Source: Uruburuella testudinis (lineage in GTDB: Bacteria > Pseudomonadota > Gammaproteobacteria > Burkholderiales > Neisseriaceae). Taken from it: DNA of 64,000 bases. The position numbers and the translations under genes are program-made. Positions 36,507-45,823 of the stretch are shown piece after piece. Location: assembly GCF_022870865.1 (NCBI RefSeq), contig NZ_CP091508.1:248001-312000 (forward strand). Reading direction: 5' to 3'. Within the stretch, counting starts at the first letter, position 1; each line of letters starts with the position of its first letter. The notes beneath the pieces were generated by a model that saw nothing but the letters and a program-made list of their open reading frames with translations, searched no databases and had not been told where the DNA came from.

Positions 36507-38942
36507 ATGTTAAGTCTTATTTTGCTGCTTGTTTTGGTCGGCGTTGCCGCCTATTTCCGCAGCCCCGCCTGGCTGTTGTCGCTGGCTGCCGTTGTCGGCC
36601 TCGCGCTCGGCGGTGCGGCTTGGTGGGCGTATATCCCCGTGCTGATTGTGGCGGCGGCCTGCTGCATTCCGCCGCTGCGCGATTTTATTCTCGGCCGCAT
36701 TTTCGGCCTTTATAAAAAGATTACCCCGGCAATGTCGGAAACCGAAGCCGCCGCCATCGATGCCGGCACGGTGTGGTGGGACGGCGAGCTGTTTTCGGGC
36801 AAACCCGATTTCAGCAAGCTGCAAAACTTTACCACGCCCACACTGAGCGCCGAAGAGCAGGCCTTTATCGACGGGCCGGTGGAAGAGCTCTGTAAAATGC
36901 TCGACGATTGGGAAATGCAGCACAAAACCAAAGATTTGCCGCCTGAAGCCTGGCAGTTTATTAAAGACAGCGGCATCTTGGGCATGATTATCAAAAAACA
37001 ATACGGCGGTTTGGAATTCTCCAACTATGCCCATGCCAAAGTGGTGATGAAAGTCGCCACCCGCGCCGGCAGCGCCGCTGTAACCGTGATGGTGCCCAAT
37101 TCACTCGGCCCGGGCGAATTGCTGCAACACTACGGCACCGAAGCGCAAAAAGATTACTATCTGCCGCGCCTGGCCAAAGGCCTGGAAATCCCCTGTTTCG
37201 CACTTACCAGCCCGCATGCCGGCTCTGATGCGGGCGGCATTCCCGATTTCGGCGTGGTCTGCAAAGGCAGCTACACCGACCCCACCACCGGCGAGCAGCA
37301 CGATGATGTTTTGGGTATCCGCATTTCATGGGAAAAACGCTGGATTACCCTGGCGCCCGTGGCCACCGTGCTGGGCATGGCGTTTAAAATGTACGACCCC
37401 GACGGTTTGCTGGGCGACAAAAAAGACATCGGCATTACCTGCGCGCTGATTCCCACCAGCCATGAAGGCGTAGAAATCGGCCGTCGCCATTACCCCGGCG
37501 GCAGCGTGTTTATGAACGGCCCGACTTGGGGCAAAGATGTGTTTATCCCGCTCGACTGGATTATCGGCGGCGTGGAATATGCCGGTAAAGGCTGGCAGAT
37601 GCTGGTGGAATGCCTCTCAGTGGGCCGCTGCATTTCGCTGCCCGCCAACTCGGTGGCCGCAGGCAAAATGGCCGGTTACACCACCGCGCTGTATGCCCGC
37701 ATCCGCGACCAGTTCGGCTTGCCCATCGGCAAATTCGAAGGTGTCGACGAAGCCCTTTCGCGCATCGGCATGTATACCTACCAAATGGAAGCCTCGCAGG
37801 ATTTGGCGCTTACCGCGCTCGACAACGGCGAGAAGCCCAGCGTGATTTCGGCGATTTTGAAATACCACAACACCGAACGCATGCGCAAAACGCTTAACGA
37901 TGCGATGGACATCCACGGCGGCCGTGCCGTGGTATTGGGGCCGCGTAACTACCTGGCCGCCGCTTATCAGGCGATTCCGGTGGCGATTACCGTAGAAGGC
38001 GCGAATATCCTCACCCGCAGCATGATGATCTTCGGGCAGGGCGCGATTCGTTGTCATCCTTTCGTGTTAAAAGAAATGCGTGCCGCGGCGGATAACGATG
38101 CCAAAGCGTTTAAACAAGCATTTGGCGGCCATCTGCACTTCGCCTTTACCAATGCCTTCCGCAGTTTCTGGCTCTCGCTCACCAACGGCGTGTTTGCCGG
38201 CGCACCCAAAAACAGCAAAGCCACCGCCCGCTATTACCGCCAAATGACGCGTCTGGCCGCCAACTTTGCGCTGGTTGCCGACATGAGCATGTTCAGCCTC
38301 GGCGGCAGCCTCAAGTTTAAAGAAAAACTGTCGGCGCGCTTGGGCGACATCTTGTCGAACCTGTTTATCGCCAGCGCCGTGCTGAAACGCTTTGAAAGCC
38401 AAGGCAGCCAGAAAGAAGACGAAGCCGTGATGCGCTATGCCGCCGAACAAGCCCTGTTTGATGCACAAACCGCACTCGACGGCCTGTTGCGCAACCTGCC
38501 GATGCGCCCGCTGGCGTGGCTGCTGCGCGTGCTTACTATGCCGCTGGGTCACAACATCAACGCACCTGCCGACAAACTGGCGAGCAAAGTGGCCGACGAT
38601 ATGATGAAAAACGAAGGCATGTTGGCGCGCCTCTCCAAAGGTATGTTTGTGCCCGATAACGAAGACGAAGCCATCGGTCTGCTGCCCGTTGCCCACGCCG
38701 CCGTGATTGCCGCCGAGCCGGCCGAGAAAAAACTGCGCAACCTCACCCGCAAAGGCAAGCTGGTGCAGCCCTCACCCGCCCTGCGCCTGCAAGAAGCGCT
38801 GGATAACGGCGACATCACCCAGCAAGAGTTCGACCTGGTTACCCGTGGTCGCCAACTCAAGCGCAATGTGATTATGGTCGACGATTTCGACATGCAGCTT
38901 GAGCAGCATGATGAAAAACTGCTCGAACGCCACGTGTTTTAA
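36507..38942 (+). CDS. fadE: Acyl-CoA dehydrogenase FadE
   Basis: Membrane-associated FAD enzyme for the first step of beta-oxidation, making 2-enoyl-CoA and passing electrons to the quinone pool. The 811-residue protein matches the large FadE type: two to three N-terminal membrane helices (residues 1-65), then the acyl-CoA dehydrogenase domains (VMVPNSLGPGELLQHYG, CFALTSPHAGSDAGG, MDIHGGRAVVLGPRN, VEGANILTRSMMIFGQGAIRCHP) and a C-terminal DUF1974 domain. ATG 36507 follows AGGAGAA; the longer frame has no ribosome site. Confidence 0.93.
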   Translation: MLSLILLLVLVGVAAYFRSPAWLLSLAAVVGLALGGAAWWAYIPVLIVAAACCIPPLRDFILGRIFGLYKKITPAMSETEAAAIDAGTVWWDGELFSGKPDFSKLQNFTTPTLSAEEQAFIDGPVEELCKMLDDWEMQHKTKDLPPEAWQFIKDSGILGMIIKKQYGGLEFSNYAHAKVVMKVATRAGSAAVTVMVPNSLGPGELLQHYGTEAQKDYYLPRLAKGLEIPCFALTSPHAGSDAGGIPDFGVVCKGSYTDPTTGEQHDDVLGIRISWEKRWITLAPVATVLGMAFKMYDPDGLLGDKKDIGITCALIPTSHEGVEIGRRHYPGGSVFMNGPTWGKDVFIPLDWIIGGVEYAGKGWQMLVECLSVGRCISLPANSVAAGKMAGYTTALYARIRDQFGLPIGKFEGVDEALSRIGMYTYQMEASQDLALTALDNGEKPSVISAILKYHNTERMRKTLNDAMDIHGGRAVVLGPRNYLAAAYQAIPVAITVEGANILTRSMMIFGQGAIRCHPFVLKEMRAAADNDAKAFKQAFGGHLHFAFTNAFRSFWLSLTNGVFAGAPKNSKATARYYRQMTRLAANFALVADMSMFSLGGSLKFKEKLSARLGDILSNLFIASAVLKRFESQGSQKEDEAVMRYAAEQALFDAQTALDGLLRNLPMRPLAWLLRVLTMPLGHNINAPADKLASKVADDMMKNEGMLARLSKGMFVPDNEDEAIGLLPVAHAAVIAAEPAEKKLRNLTRKGKLVQPSPALRLQEALDNGDITQQEFDLVTRGRQLKRNVIMVDDFDMQLEQHDEKLLERHVF

Positions 38943-38960
38943 TCATTATCAGGCAGCAAA

Positions 38961-39004
38961 TGTTTCAGACGGCCTCCATCTTATTTAAGAGGCCGTCTGA
39001 AACA
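38961..39004. terminator. Inverted DUS terminator after fadE
   Basis: TGTTTCAGACGGCCTC faces GAGGCCGTCTGAAACA, 18 bases after the fadE stop. The 39005-39220 stretch is AT-rich leader DNA for fadL with one DUS (39178-39189). Confidence 0.85.
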
Positions 39005-39220
39005 CCCAGCAGAAAATAAAGACCAAGCAGCTTGCTTATGCAGGAAAATCAGCAGCTAAGCGGAAGTCGGGCAGCATTGCAGAGAAATACATTCAAAAAC
39101 AAATAAAAATTAAAGTAATGATTCCATAAACGGAGAAATTGTTTTATAACGTTACTTCACGGCTTTTAACGCAACAAGGCCGTCTGAAAACGTCATAAAA
39201 CAACTTTAGGAGAAAAGAGA

Positions 39221-40915
39221 ATGAAACCGATCCACACCCGCCGCATCAAGCAAAGCGCCCTGATTATCAGCACCGCGCTGCTGGCACAATCCGCCTGGGC
39301 TTCCGGCTACCACTTCGGCACCCAATCAGTGAGCAGCCAATCCACGGCCAACTCATCGTCTGCCGAAGCCGCCGACCCCTCTACCATTTTCTACAACCCC
39401 GCCGGCCTCACCAAGCTGGAAGGCACGCAAGCCACGATTAACCTGAATATCGTGGCGCCGAATGTGAAATACAGCGACGGCGAAGCCAAATATCCGCCCG
39501 GCGGCGGCACTGATCCGCAAGAAAATGTGCAAGGCAGCACCAGCGGCAAAATCACCGATGATGTGGTGTTTGCCCCGCATATTTACGCCTCGCACCAGTT
39601 GAACGACAAAATCACCGTCGGCTTGGGCACCTATGTGCCGTTTGGCTCGGGCACCGAATACGACCATGACTCGGTGTTGCGCTACAACCTGAACGAGCTC
39701 GGCTTACAAACGCTGGCCATCCAGCCCACCGTGGCCTATAAACTGAACGAGCGCCATTCATTTGCCGTGGGCTTTGTGGCACAACACACCACCGCCGAAT
39801 TGCGCCAATATGCCAACTTCGGCCCGGCGGTAGTGAGCTCATTAGGCAGTAGTGCTGCGCAAATTGGGGCAGGGTTGACGCAAATCGATACTGGTCTGAC
39901 ACAGCTCAATGCCGGTATCAGCCAGCTTGAGGCCGGTATTGCCGCTACCGAAGCCGCCGGCGGTGATGCTTCTGCCCTGCAAACCCAATTGGCCGGTTTG
40001 CAAACCCAGCAAGCCGCATTGACTCAGCAGCAGGCCACGCTCACTGCACAACAGGCAGCTGTCGACGACGCTCTGGCTAGTGCCACTGCCGCCAGCCCCG
40101 TGGGCAACGGCGCCGCCGACGGCTACGCCAAAGTCAAAGGCGACGACTGGGGCTTCGGCTACAACCTCGCCTGGTTGTGGGACATCAACGACCGCGCCCG
40201 TGTCGGTGTCAACTACCGCTCTAAAATCAAACACACCCTTAAAGGCGACGGCGAGTGGCATTTGGTGGGCAACGCCTTTAACGACCCGGTATTGGGCAGC
40301 ACCATCCAGCAGGGCATCCGTGATCGCGGCTATGTCGAGAAAGAAGACGCATCGGTAAAAATCACCACCCCCGAATCGTTATCGGTGCACGGTATGTATA
40401 AGGTCAACCCGCAATGGAATGTGTTTGGCGATGTTACCTGGACGCGCCACTCGCGCTTCAATCAGGCCAACCTGATGTGGGGCAATACCAAGCAAGTAGC
40501 CGCCGACGACCAGGGTAACAACACCTCCAACGTGACCAGGCTCACGCCCAACTGGCGCAACACTTATAAAGTGTCGCTCGGTGCCTCTTACCAATACAGC
40601 GAGCCGCTGCAACTGCGCGCCGGTATCGCTTATGACCAGTCGCCTGTGAAAAACGCCAACTACCGCATGAGCACGCTGCCCGATAACGACCGCATCTGGC
40701 TGTCTTTGGGTGCGAAATATGACATCAACCGCCAACACAGCATCAACGTAGCCTACAGCCATCTGTTTATTAAAAAGGCCACGGCCAATGTGAACGGTTA
40801 TTGCGGCGGCAGCAGCGCCACCGAAGTGGCCTGCGTATCGAGCAAAACCAACGGCAGCGCCAATTTCAAAAGCAGTGCCAACATCTTAGGTTTGCAATAC
40901 ACCTATAAGTTTTAA
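39221..40915 (+). CDS. fadL: FadL-family outer-membrane fatty-acid channel
   Basis: Outer-membrane beta-barrel that takes up long-chain fatty acids. The 564-residue precursor has a signal peptide cut after AQSAWA, giving the FadL-type N-terminal hatch (SGYHFGTQSVSSQSTANSSS, AADPSTIFYNPAGL). The rest is barrel strands ending in ...LGLQYTYKF with a terminal F. It is about 100 residues longer than E. coli FadL because of an insert at residues about 208-292: four seven-residue repeats (QIGAGLT, QIDTGLT, QLNAGIS, QLEAGIA) and a Q/A/T-rich helix, probably a coiled coil. TTTAGGAGAA precedes the ATG. Confidence 0.92.
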   Translation: MKPIHTRRIKQSALIISTALLAQSAWASGYHFGTQSVSSQSTANSSSAEAADPSTIFYNPAGLTKLEGTQATINLNIVAPNVKYSDGEAKYPPGGGTDPQENVQGSTSGKITDDVVFAPHIYASHQLNDKITVGLGTYVPFGSGTEYDHDSVLRYNLNELGLQTLAIQPTVAYKLNERHSFAVGFVAQHTTAELRQYANFGPAVVSSLGSSAAQIGAGLTQIDTGLTQLNAGISQLEAGIAATEAAGGDASALQTQLAGLQTQQAALTQQQATLTAQQAAVDDALASATAASPVGNGAADGYAKVKGDDWGFGYNLAWLWDINDRARVGVNYRSKIKHTLKGDGEWHLVGNAFNDPVLGSTIQQGIRDRGYVEKEDASVKITTPESLSVHGMYKVNPQWNVFGDVTWTRHSRFNQANLMWGNTKQVAADDQGNNTSNVTRLTPNWRNTYKVSLGASYQYSEPLQLRAGIAYDQSPVKNANYRMSTLPDNDRIWLSLGAKYDINRQHSINVAYSHLFIKKATANVNGYCGGSSATEVACVSSKTNGSANFKSSANILGLQYTYKF

Positions 40916-40922
40916 CCACAGC

Positions 40923-40962
40923 CTTTCAGACGGCCTTGATGCAGTTTGAGGCCGTCTGAAAG
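40923..40962. terminator. Inverted DUS pair between fadL and the fadB-like gene
   Basis: CTTTCAGACGGCC faces GGCCGTCTGAAAG over a 14-base loop, within 10 bases of the fadL stop. Confidence 0.7.
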
Positions 40963-40988
40963 CCAAGAAACAAAGAGAGAGGATTACC

Positions 40989-43355
40989 ATGACCGCAAAA
41001 AACTTCGTTATCCGTAAAGCCGCCGTGCTCGGTGCGGGCGTGATGGGCGCGCAGATTGCCGCCCATCTGGCCAACGCCAAGGTGCCGGTGGTGCTGTTTG
41101 ACCTGCCGGCGAAAGAAGGCCCGAAAAACGGCATCGTGCAAAAAGCCATCGATGCGCTGAAAAAGCAAAAACCTGCGCCCCTGGCCGGTAAAGAGGCCAT
41201 CGCCTACATCAGCGCCGCCAATTACGACGACGATTTGGCCAAGCTGGCCGATTGCGATTTGGTGATCGAAGCCGTGGCCGAGCGCCTCGACATCAAAGAA
41301 AGCCTCTATACCAAAGTGGCGCCGCATTTGGGCGAACACACCATTTTCGCCACCAACACATCGGGCTTGTCGGTTGAAACCCTGAGCGGCAAATTTCCTG
41401 CCGATTTGAAACACCGCTTCTGCGGCGTGCATTTCTTCAACCCGCCGCGCTATATGCACTTGGTAGAGCTGATTCCCACCGCCGCCACCGCCCCCGAATA
41501 TCTCGACAATCTCGAACGCTTCTTGGTAAGCACGCTGGGCAAAGGCGTGGTACGCGCCAAAGACACCCCCAACTTTATCGGCAACCGCATCGGCGTATTC
41601 TCGATGCTGGCCACCATCTACAACACCGAAAAATTCGGCCTGCGCTTCGATGTGGTTGACGACCTCACCGGCAAACGCCTCGGCCGTGCCAAATCGGCCA
41701 CCTTCCGCACCGCTGATGTGGTGGGCTTGGATACCTTCGCCCATGTGGCCAAAACCATGGAAGACAACCTGCCGCAAGACCCATGGCACGCTCATTTTAC
41801 GCTGCCGCAATGGCTGCACACGCTGATCGAAAACGGCGCCCTCGGCTCAAAAACCAAGGCCGGCATCTTTAAAAAAGAAGGCAAACGCATCATGATGTTC
41901 GACCCGGCCGCGGGCGAATATGTGGCTTCAAATAAAAAAGCCGACAGCGAAGTTACCGACATTCTGAAAGAAAAAGACTGGGGCAAAAAGCTGGCTGCCC
42001 TGCGCGCAAGCGACAACCCGCAGGCGCAATTTTTGTGGGCGATTTTGCGCGATTCGTTCCACTACATCGCCGTGCACGGCCACAGCATCGCCACCACTGC
42101 CCGCGATGTCGATTTCGCCATCCGCTGGGGCTTCGGCTGGGAACAAGGCCCGCTGGAAATCTGGCAGGCCGCCGGCGTGCAGCAGGTTGCCGGCTGGATT
42201 CAGGAAGACATCGATGCGGGCGAGGCCATGAGCAATGCGCCGCTGCCCGAGTGGCTCAAAGGCGTGGAAGCGTTCCACAACAATGAAGGCAGCTTCAATT
42301 TCAGCACCGGCGCTTACGATGCGCGCTCATCGCTCGATGTTTACCAACGCCAATTCCGCCCCGCCGCGCTGTTGGGCGAAAACCTGCCGCCGCTGGGCAA
42401 AACCGTGTTTGAAACCGAAGTGATGCGCGGCTTTACCTTTGATGACGAAATTTTGGTGATTGAAAACCTGAATAAAATGCGCGCCATCAGCCGCGCCGTA
42501 CTCGAAAGCATCAATCAGGCCATCGCCATTGCCGAAAAAGACTTTAAAGCGCTGGTGTTTTGGGCGCCCGAAGCACCGTTTTCAGTGGGCGCGGATTTGA
42601 AATCGATGATGCCCGAATTTGCCACCGGCGATTTCGAAGCGATTGAGAGCATGGTGAAATTGTTCCAAGACACTTCGATGAACCTGCGCTACAGCCAAAT
42701 CCCCACCGTGTCGGCGGTGCAAGGCTTCGCGTTTGGCGGCGGCTGCGAATTTGTGATGCACAGCAATAAAGTGGTGGCGGCGCTGGAAAGCTATGTCGGC
42801 CTGGTGGAAGTGGGCGTCGGCCTGATTCCCGCCGGCGGCGGCACCAAAGATTTCGCCTTGCAGGCCGCACGCGCCAGCCAAGGCGACCTGCTGGCCGCCC
42901 TGAAAGACCGCTACATGAATCTGGCCATGGCTAAAGTGGCCACCAGCGCGATTGAGGCCAAAGAAATGGGCTTTATGCGCGAAAGCGATGTGGTGGTGTT
43001 CAACAGCTACGAGTTGCTGCATGTGGCGCTGGCCGAAGCGAAAACACTGGCCGACAGCGGCTTCCGCCCCGATATGCCCGCCACCTTCCCCGTGGCCGGC
43101 CGCAGCGGCGCCGCCTCGATTAAAGGCCAATTGCTCAACATGAAAGAGGGCGGCTTTATCAGCGAATACGATATGCACATCGGCAGCCAAATCGCTTGGG
43201 TGATTACCGGCGGCGACGTCGACCCCGGCACCCTTGTCGACGAACAATGGGTGTTGGATTTGGAGCGCCAAGTGTTTGTCGATTTGCTGAAAAACGAGAA
43301 AACGCTGGAGCGCATCGAAAACATGATGTCCACCGGCAAGCCGTTGCGCAACTGA
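40989..43355 (+). CDS. 3-hydroxyacyl-CoA dehydrogenase/enoyl-CoA hydratase (FadN-like order)
   Basis: Bifunctional beta-oxidation enzyme: hydrates 2-enoyl-CoA and oxidises 3-hydroxyacyl-CoA with NAD. The dehydrogenase comes first (GAGVMGAQIAAHLANAKVPV at the N-terminus, catalytic VHFFNPPRYMHLVE, then a C-terminal helical domain) and the crotonase domain is last (about 470-700, APEAPFSVGADL, GFAFGGGCEF, GLIPAGGGTKD). This order is opposite to E. coli FadB and the same as Bacillus FadN. The length, 788 residues, also fits FadN. GAGAGAGGA precedes ATG 40989. Likely partner of the thiolase downstream. Confidence 0.92.
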   Translation: MTAKNFVIRKAAVLGAGVMGAQIAAHLANAKVPVVLFDLPAKEGPKNGIVQKAIDALKKQKPAPLAGKEAIAYISAANYDDDLAKLADCDLVIEAVAERLDIKESLYTKVAPHLGEHTIFATNTSGLSVETLSGKFPADLKHRFCGVHFFNPPRYMHLVELIPTAATAPEYLDNLERFLVSTLGKGVVRAKDTPNFIGNRIGVFSMLATIYNTEKFGLRFDVVDDLTGKRLGRAKSATFRTADVVGLDTFAHVAKTMEDNLPQDPWHAHFTLPQWLHTLIENGALGSKTKAGIFKKEGKRIMMFDPAAGEYVASNKKADSEVTDILKEKDWGKKLAALRASDNPQAQFLWAILRDSFHYIAVHGHSIATTARDVDFAIRWGFGWEQGPLEIWQAAGVQQVAGWIQEDIDAGEAMSNAPLPEWLKGVEAFHNNEGSFNFSTGAYDARSSLDVYQRQFRPAALLGENLPPLGKTVFETEVMRGFTFDDEILVIENLNKMRAISRAVLESINQAIAIAEKDFKALVFWAPEAPFSVGADLKSMMPEFATGDFEAIESMVKLFQDTSMNLRYSQIPTVSAVQGFAFGGGCEFVMHSNKVVAALESYVGLVEVGVGLIPAGGGTKDFALQAARASQGDLLAALKDRYMNLAMAKVATSAIEAKEMGFMRESDVVVFNSYELLHVALAEAKTLADSGFRPDMPATFPVAGRSGAASIKGQLLNMKEGGFISEYDMHIGSQIAWVITGGDVDPGTLVDEQWVLDLERQVFVDLLKNEKTLERIENMMSTGKPLRN

Positions 43356-43360
43356 TGTTT

Positions 43361-43400
43361 GAGGCCGTCTGAAAAAAGCTGGCCCTTCAGACGGCTTGAG
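43361..43400. terminator. Inverted DUS pair after the fadB-like gene
   Basis: GAGGCCGTCTGAA faces TTCAGACGGCTTGAG. The right arm is slightly altered (GGCTTG). Confidence 0.65.
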
Positions 43401-43408
43401 CAAAACCT

Positions 43409-43492
43409 GTAGGGCGTGTGGCGAAAGCCGCGCACGCAGTTCAAATCGTTAAAAATCAAAAACACGTGCGTGCCTCTCGGGCACACCCTACA
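43409..43492. repeat. 84-bp palindromic repeat, ends TGTAGGG
   Basis: The left arm TGTAGGGCGTGTGGCGAAAG and the right arm end GTGCCTCTCGGGCACACCCTACA are imperfect inverses, with CGCACGC/GTGCGTG inner arms and an AT-rich loop. It is unlike DUS, MITE family 1 or family 2. I saw only one copy in the window. Confidence 0.65.
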
Positions 43493-43503
43493 CAATCCGC
43501 TGA

Positions 43504-43538
43504 AAGGCCGTCTGAAAAGCCCGAGCATTCAGACGGCC
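43504..43538. terminator. Inverted DUS pair before fadA
   Basis: AAAGGCCGTCTGAA faces TTCAGACGGCC just 21 bases before the fadA start, so a terminator here would reduce read-through from the upstream gene into fadA. Confidence 0.6.
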
Positions 43539-43558
43539 ACCCCCAACAGGAGAATACT

Positions 43559-44758
43559 GTGAAACAATTAAGAGAAGCCTATATCGTAGCCGCCACCCGC
43601 ACCCCCATCGGCAAAGCCCCGCGCGGCATGCTGCGCACCACCCGCCCCGACGACATGCTCGCGCACGTTATCCGCTCAGTGGTGGCGCAGGCGCCGGGAT
43701 TTGACCCCGCCGAAATCAATGATGTGGTGGCAGGCTGCGCCTTCCCCGAAGCCGAATCCGGCCTCAACTTTGCCCGCATCGCCGCCTTGTTGGCCGGCTT
43801 GCCCGAAACCGTGGGCGGCATCACCATCAACCGCTATTGCTCCAGCGGCATCAACGCGCTGCAAATCGCCGCCGACCGCATCCGCACCGGTGAGGCCGAA
43901 GCCGTGATTGCGGCGGGCAGCGAGAGCATGTCGATGATTCCGATGATGGGCAACAAAGTGTCGCTCAACCCTGAAATCTTCGCCAAAGAAGAAAATCTGG
44001 GCATCGCTTACGGCATGGGGTTGACCGCCGAAAAAGTGGCCGAACAATGGAACGTCAGCCGCGAAGATCAAGATGCGTTTGCGTTGGAAAGCCACAAACG
44101 TGCGCTGGCTGCGATTGAAACCGGCAAGTTCAAAGCCGAAATCAGCCCGATTGAAGCCGTGTACCGCAGCGCCGACTTGGGCAGCCGCGAAGTGAAAGAA
44201 GTGCGCAAACTGTGCGACACCGACGAAGGCCCCCGTGCCGACACTTCCGCCGAAGGTTTGGCCAAACTGCGCCCCGTATTTGCCGCCAAAGGCAGCGTAA
44301 CCGCAGGCAATTCCTCGCAAATGTCGGACGGCGCGGGTGCCTTGCTGGTGGTGAGCGAAGAGGTGCTGAAACGCTACAACCTTACCCCCATCGCCCGCTA
44401 CGAAGGCTTCGCCGTGCGCGGTGTGCCGCCCGAAATCATGGGCATCGGCCCCAAAGAAGCCATTCCGGCGGTGTTGAAATCATCAGGCTTGAGCTTGAGC
44501 GACATGAAATGGATTGAGCTGAACGAAGCCTTTGCCGCCCAATCGCTGGCGGTAATCCGCGATTTGGATTTAGACACCGCCATCGTCAACCCCAACGGCG
44601 GCGCCATCGCGCTGGGTCATCCGCTCGGCGCCACCGGCGCCATCCGCGCCGCCACCGCCATCCACGGCTTGCGCGAGCGCGGCGAAAAAGGCTATGCCAT
44701 GGTGACCATGTGTATCGGCACCGGCATGGGCGCAGCGGGTTTGATTGAAGTGCTGTAA
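43559..44758 (+). CDS. fadA: Acetyl-CoA C-acyltransferase (3-ketoacyl-CoA thiolase)
   Basis: Cleaves 3-ketoacyl-CoA to acetyl-CoA and a shorter acyl-CoA, the last beta-oxidation step. The 399-residue protein shows nucleophile C94 (NRYCSSGINAL), NEAFAAQ, GHPLGATGA with the base H near 354, and C385 in MCIGTGMG. It starts at GTG 43559 after AGGAG (43548-43552). An upstream extension would read through repeats and two DUS. An inverted DUS terminator follows. Confidence 0.94.
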   Translation: MKQLREAYIVAATRTPIGKAPRGMLRTTRPDDMLAHVIRSVVAQAPGFDPAEINDVVAGCAFPEAESGLNFARIAALLAGLPETVGGITINRYCSSGINALQIAADRIRTGEAEAVIAAGSESMSMIPMMGNKVSLNPEIFAKEENLGIAYGMGLTAEKVAEQWNVSREDQDAFALESHKRALAAIETGKFKAEISPIEAVYRSADLGSREVKEVRKLCDTDEGPRADTSAEGLAKLRPVFAAKGSVTAGNSSQMSDGAGALLVVSEEVLKRYNLTPIARYEGFAVRGVPPEIMGIGPKEAIPAVLKSSGLSLSDMKWIELNEAFAAQSLAVIRDLDLDTAIVNPNGGAIALGHPLGATGAIRAATAIHGLRERGEKGYAMVTMCIGTGMGAAGLIEVL

Positions 44759-44774
44759 ATAGAAATAGTTTTTC

Positions 44775-44819
44775 TAGAAAAGGCCGTCTGAAAAAAATTC
44801 AGACGGCCTCAATTTTCTA
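44775..44819. terminator. Inverted DUS terminator
   Basis: TAGAAAAGGCCGTCTGAA faces TTCAGACGGCCTCAATTTTCTA between the convergent fadA and lipoprotein genes. Confidence 0.85.
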
Positions 44820-44835
44820 GCAGGGGCTGCCGGTA

Positions 44836-44976
44836 TCAATGGCCGACACGGGTGTGCGAAGTTTCCACCCCGCCCTTGATTTCGCCATACATCTGCGTGT
44901 TGCCGCCACCTGCACCGCCGGCACAGGCTGATAATAACGCAGCGGCCAGCACGGCAGCCAAACAATATGTTTTCAT
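44836..44976 (-). CDS. Small lipoprotein, unknown function
   Basis: A 46-residue lipoprotein: signal peptide with lipobox LLSAC (C18), a glycine-rich linker (AGGAGGGNTQ), then MYGEIKGGVETSHTRVGH. AAGGAA precedes ATG 44976. A longer in-frame reading (86 residues) has no leader function I can see, so I prefer the short start. Similar tiny lipoproteins exist in other Neisseria (from memory), role unknown. Confidence 0.65.
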   Translation of the reverse strand: MKTYCLAAVLAAALLSACAGGAGGGNTQMYGEIKGGVETSHTRVGH

Positions 44977-45039
44977 CTCGATTCCTTGCGGGCTTTCAGA
45001 CGGCCTATGATAACCGTTTGCACTGGGTTTAAAAGTGAT

Positions 45040-45117
45040 AAAAAACCTGCCTGAAGCTTGTGCAACATGCCGGCTGCTTGAATCAAAAGTTTGCACAAGC
45101 TGTCGGCAGGTTTTTAT
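45040..45117 (-). terminator. Long intrinsic terminator of the peroxiredoxin gene
   Basis: AAAAACCTGCCTGAAGCTTG and the inverse GGCAGGTTTTT arms (with TTGCACAAGCT against AGCTTGTGCAA) form a stem of about 22 pairs. The T-run on the minus strand suits termination after the peroxiredoxin gene. It may also work in the other direction. Confidence 0.8.
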
Positions 45118-45126
45118 TTTAGCGCA

Positions 45127-45744
45127 TTACAGCTTGTCGGCATCGGCGGCCAGATAAGCCGCCACACCGTCGGGGCTGGCGGTCATGCCTTTGTCGCCTT
45201 TGTTCCAGCCGGCCGGGCACACTTCGCCGTTTTCTTCAAAGAATTGCAGTGCATCTACCATGCGCAGCATTTCGTCTACATTGCGGCCGAGCGGCAGATT
45301 GTTGACCACCTGGTGTTGCACGATGCCGTTTTTGTCGATTAAAAACGAACCGCGGAATGCCACGCCGTCGGCGCTTTCCACATCATAAGCCTGCATCAGC
45401 TCATGTTTCACATCGGCCACCATGGTAAATTTCACCGCGCCGATACCGCCTTCGTTAAGCGGGGTGTTGCGCCAGGCATTGTGGGTAAACTGGCTGTCGC
45501 ACGATACCGAAAACACTTCTACATTGCGCTGTTTGAAGGCTTCTACACGGTGGTCGTGGGCGATGATTTCAGACGGGCACACAAAGGTGAAATCGAGCGG
45601 ATAAAAAAATACGACCGCATATTTGCCCTTGGCCGCGGCCTGAAAGTTGAAATCTTCGACGATGCTGCCGTCACCCAATACCGCTGCGAATGTTTTGTCG
45701 CTGTCGTGAAAAAACGGAGCGGGTTTGTTTACCAATACGGCCAT
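45127..45744 (-). CDS. Typical 2-Cys peroxiredoxin (AhpC/Prx1 type)
   Basis: Reduces hydrogen and organic peroxides with cysteine chemistry. The 205-residue protein has peroxidatic C56 (FTFVCPSE), an arginine further on, the GGIG loop (residues 99-102) and resolving C176 (GEVCPAGW). The length and motifs fit the AhpC/Prx1 group; the C-terminal YF motif of sensitive eukaryotic forms is absent. No ahpF is next to it, so the reductant is unknown. A long terminator follows. An OxyR link is possible, but I see no clear site. Confidence 0.92.
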   Translation of the reverse strand: MAVLVNKPAPFFHDSDKTFAAVLGDGSIVEDFNFQAAAKGKYAVVFFYPLDFTFVCPSEIIAHDHRVEAFKQRNVEVFSVSCDSQFTHNAWRNTPLNEGGIGAVKFTMVADVKHELMQAYDVESADGVAFRGSFLIDKNGIVQHQVVNNLPLGRNVDEMLRMVDALQFFEENGEVCPAGWNKGDKGMTASPDGVAAYLAADADKL

Positions 45745-45823
45745 AATGAATCTCCTTGCTTCGGATGGTTGCGGGAATATCAGTTTACTATAGCCGCTTC
45801 ACTTATACCAAGGCACAAAAGTC

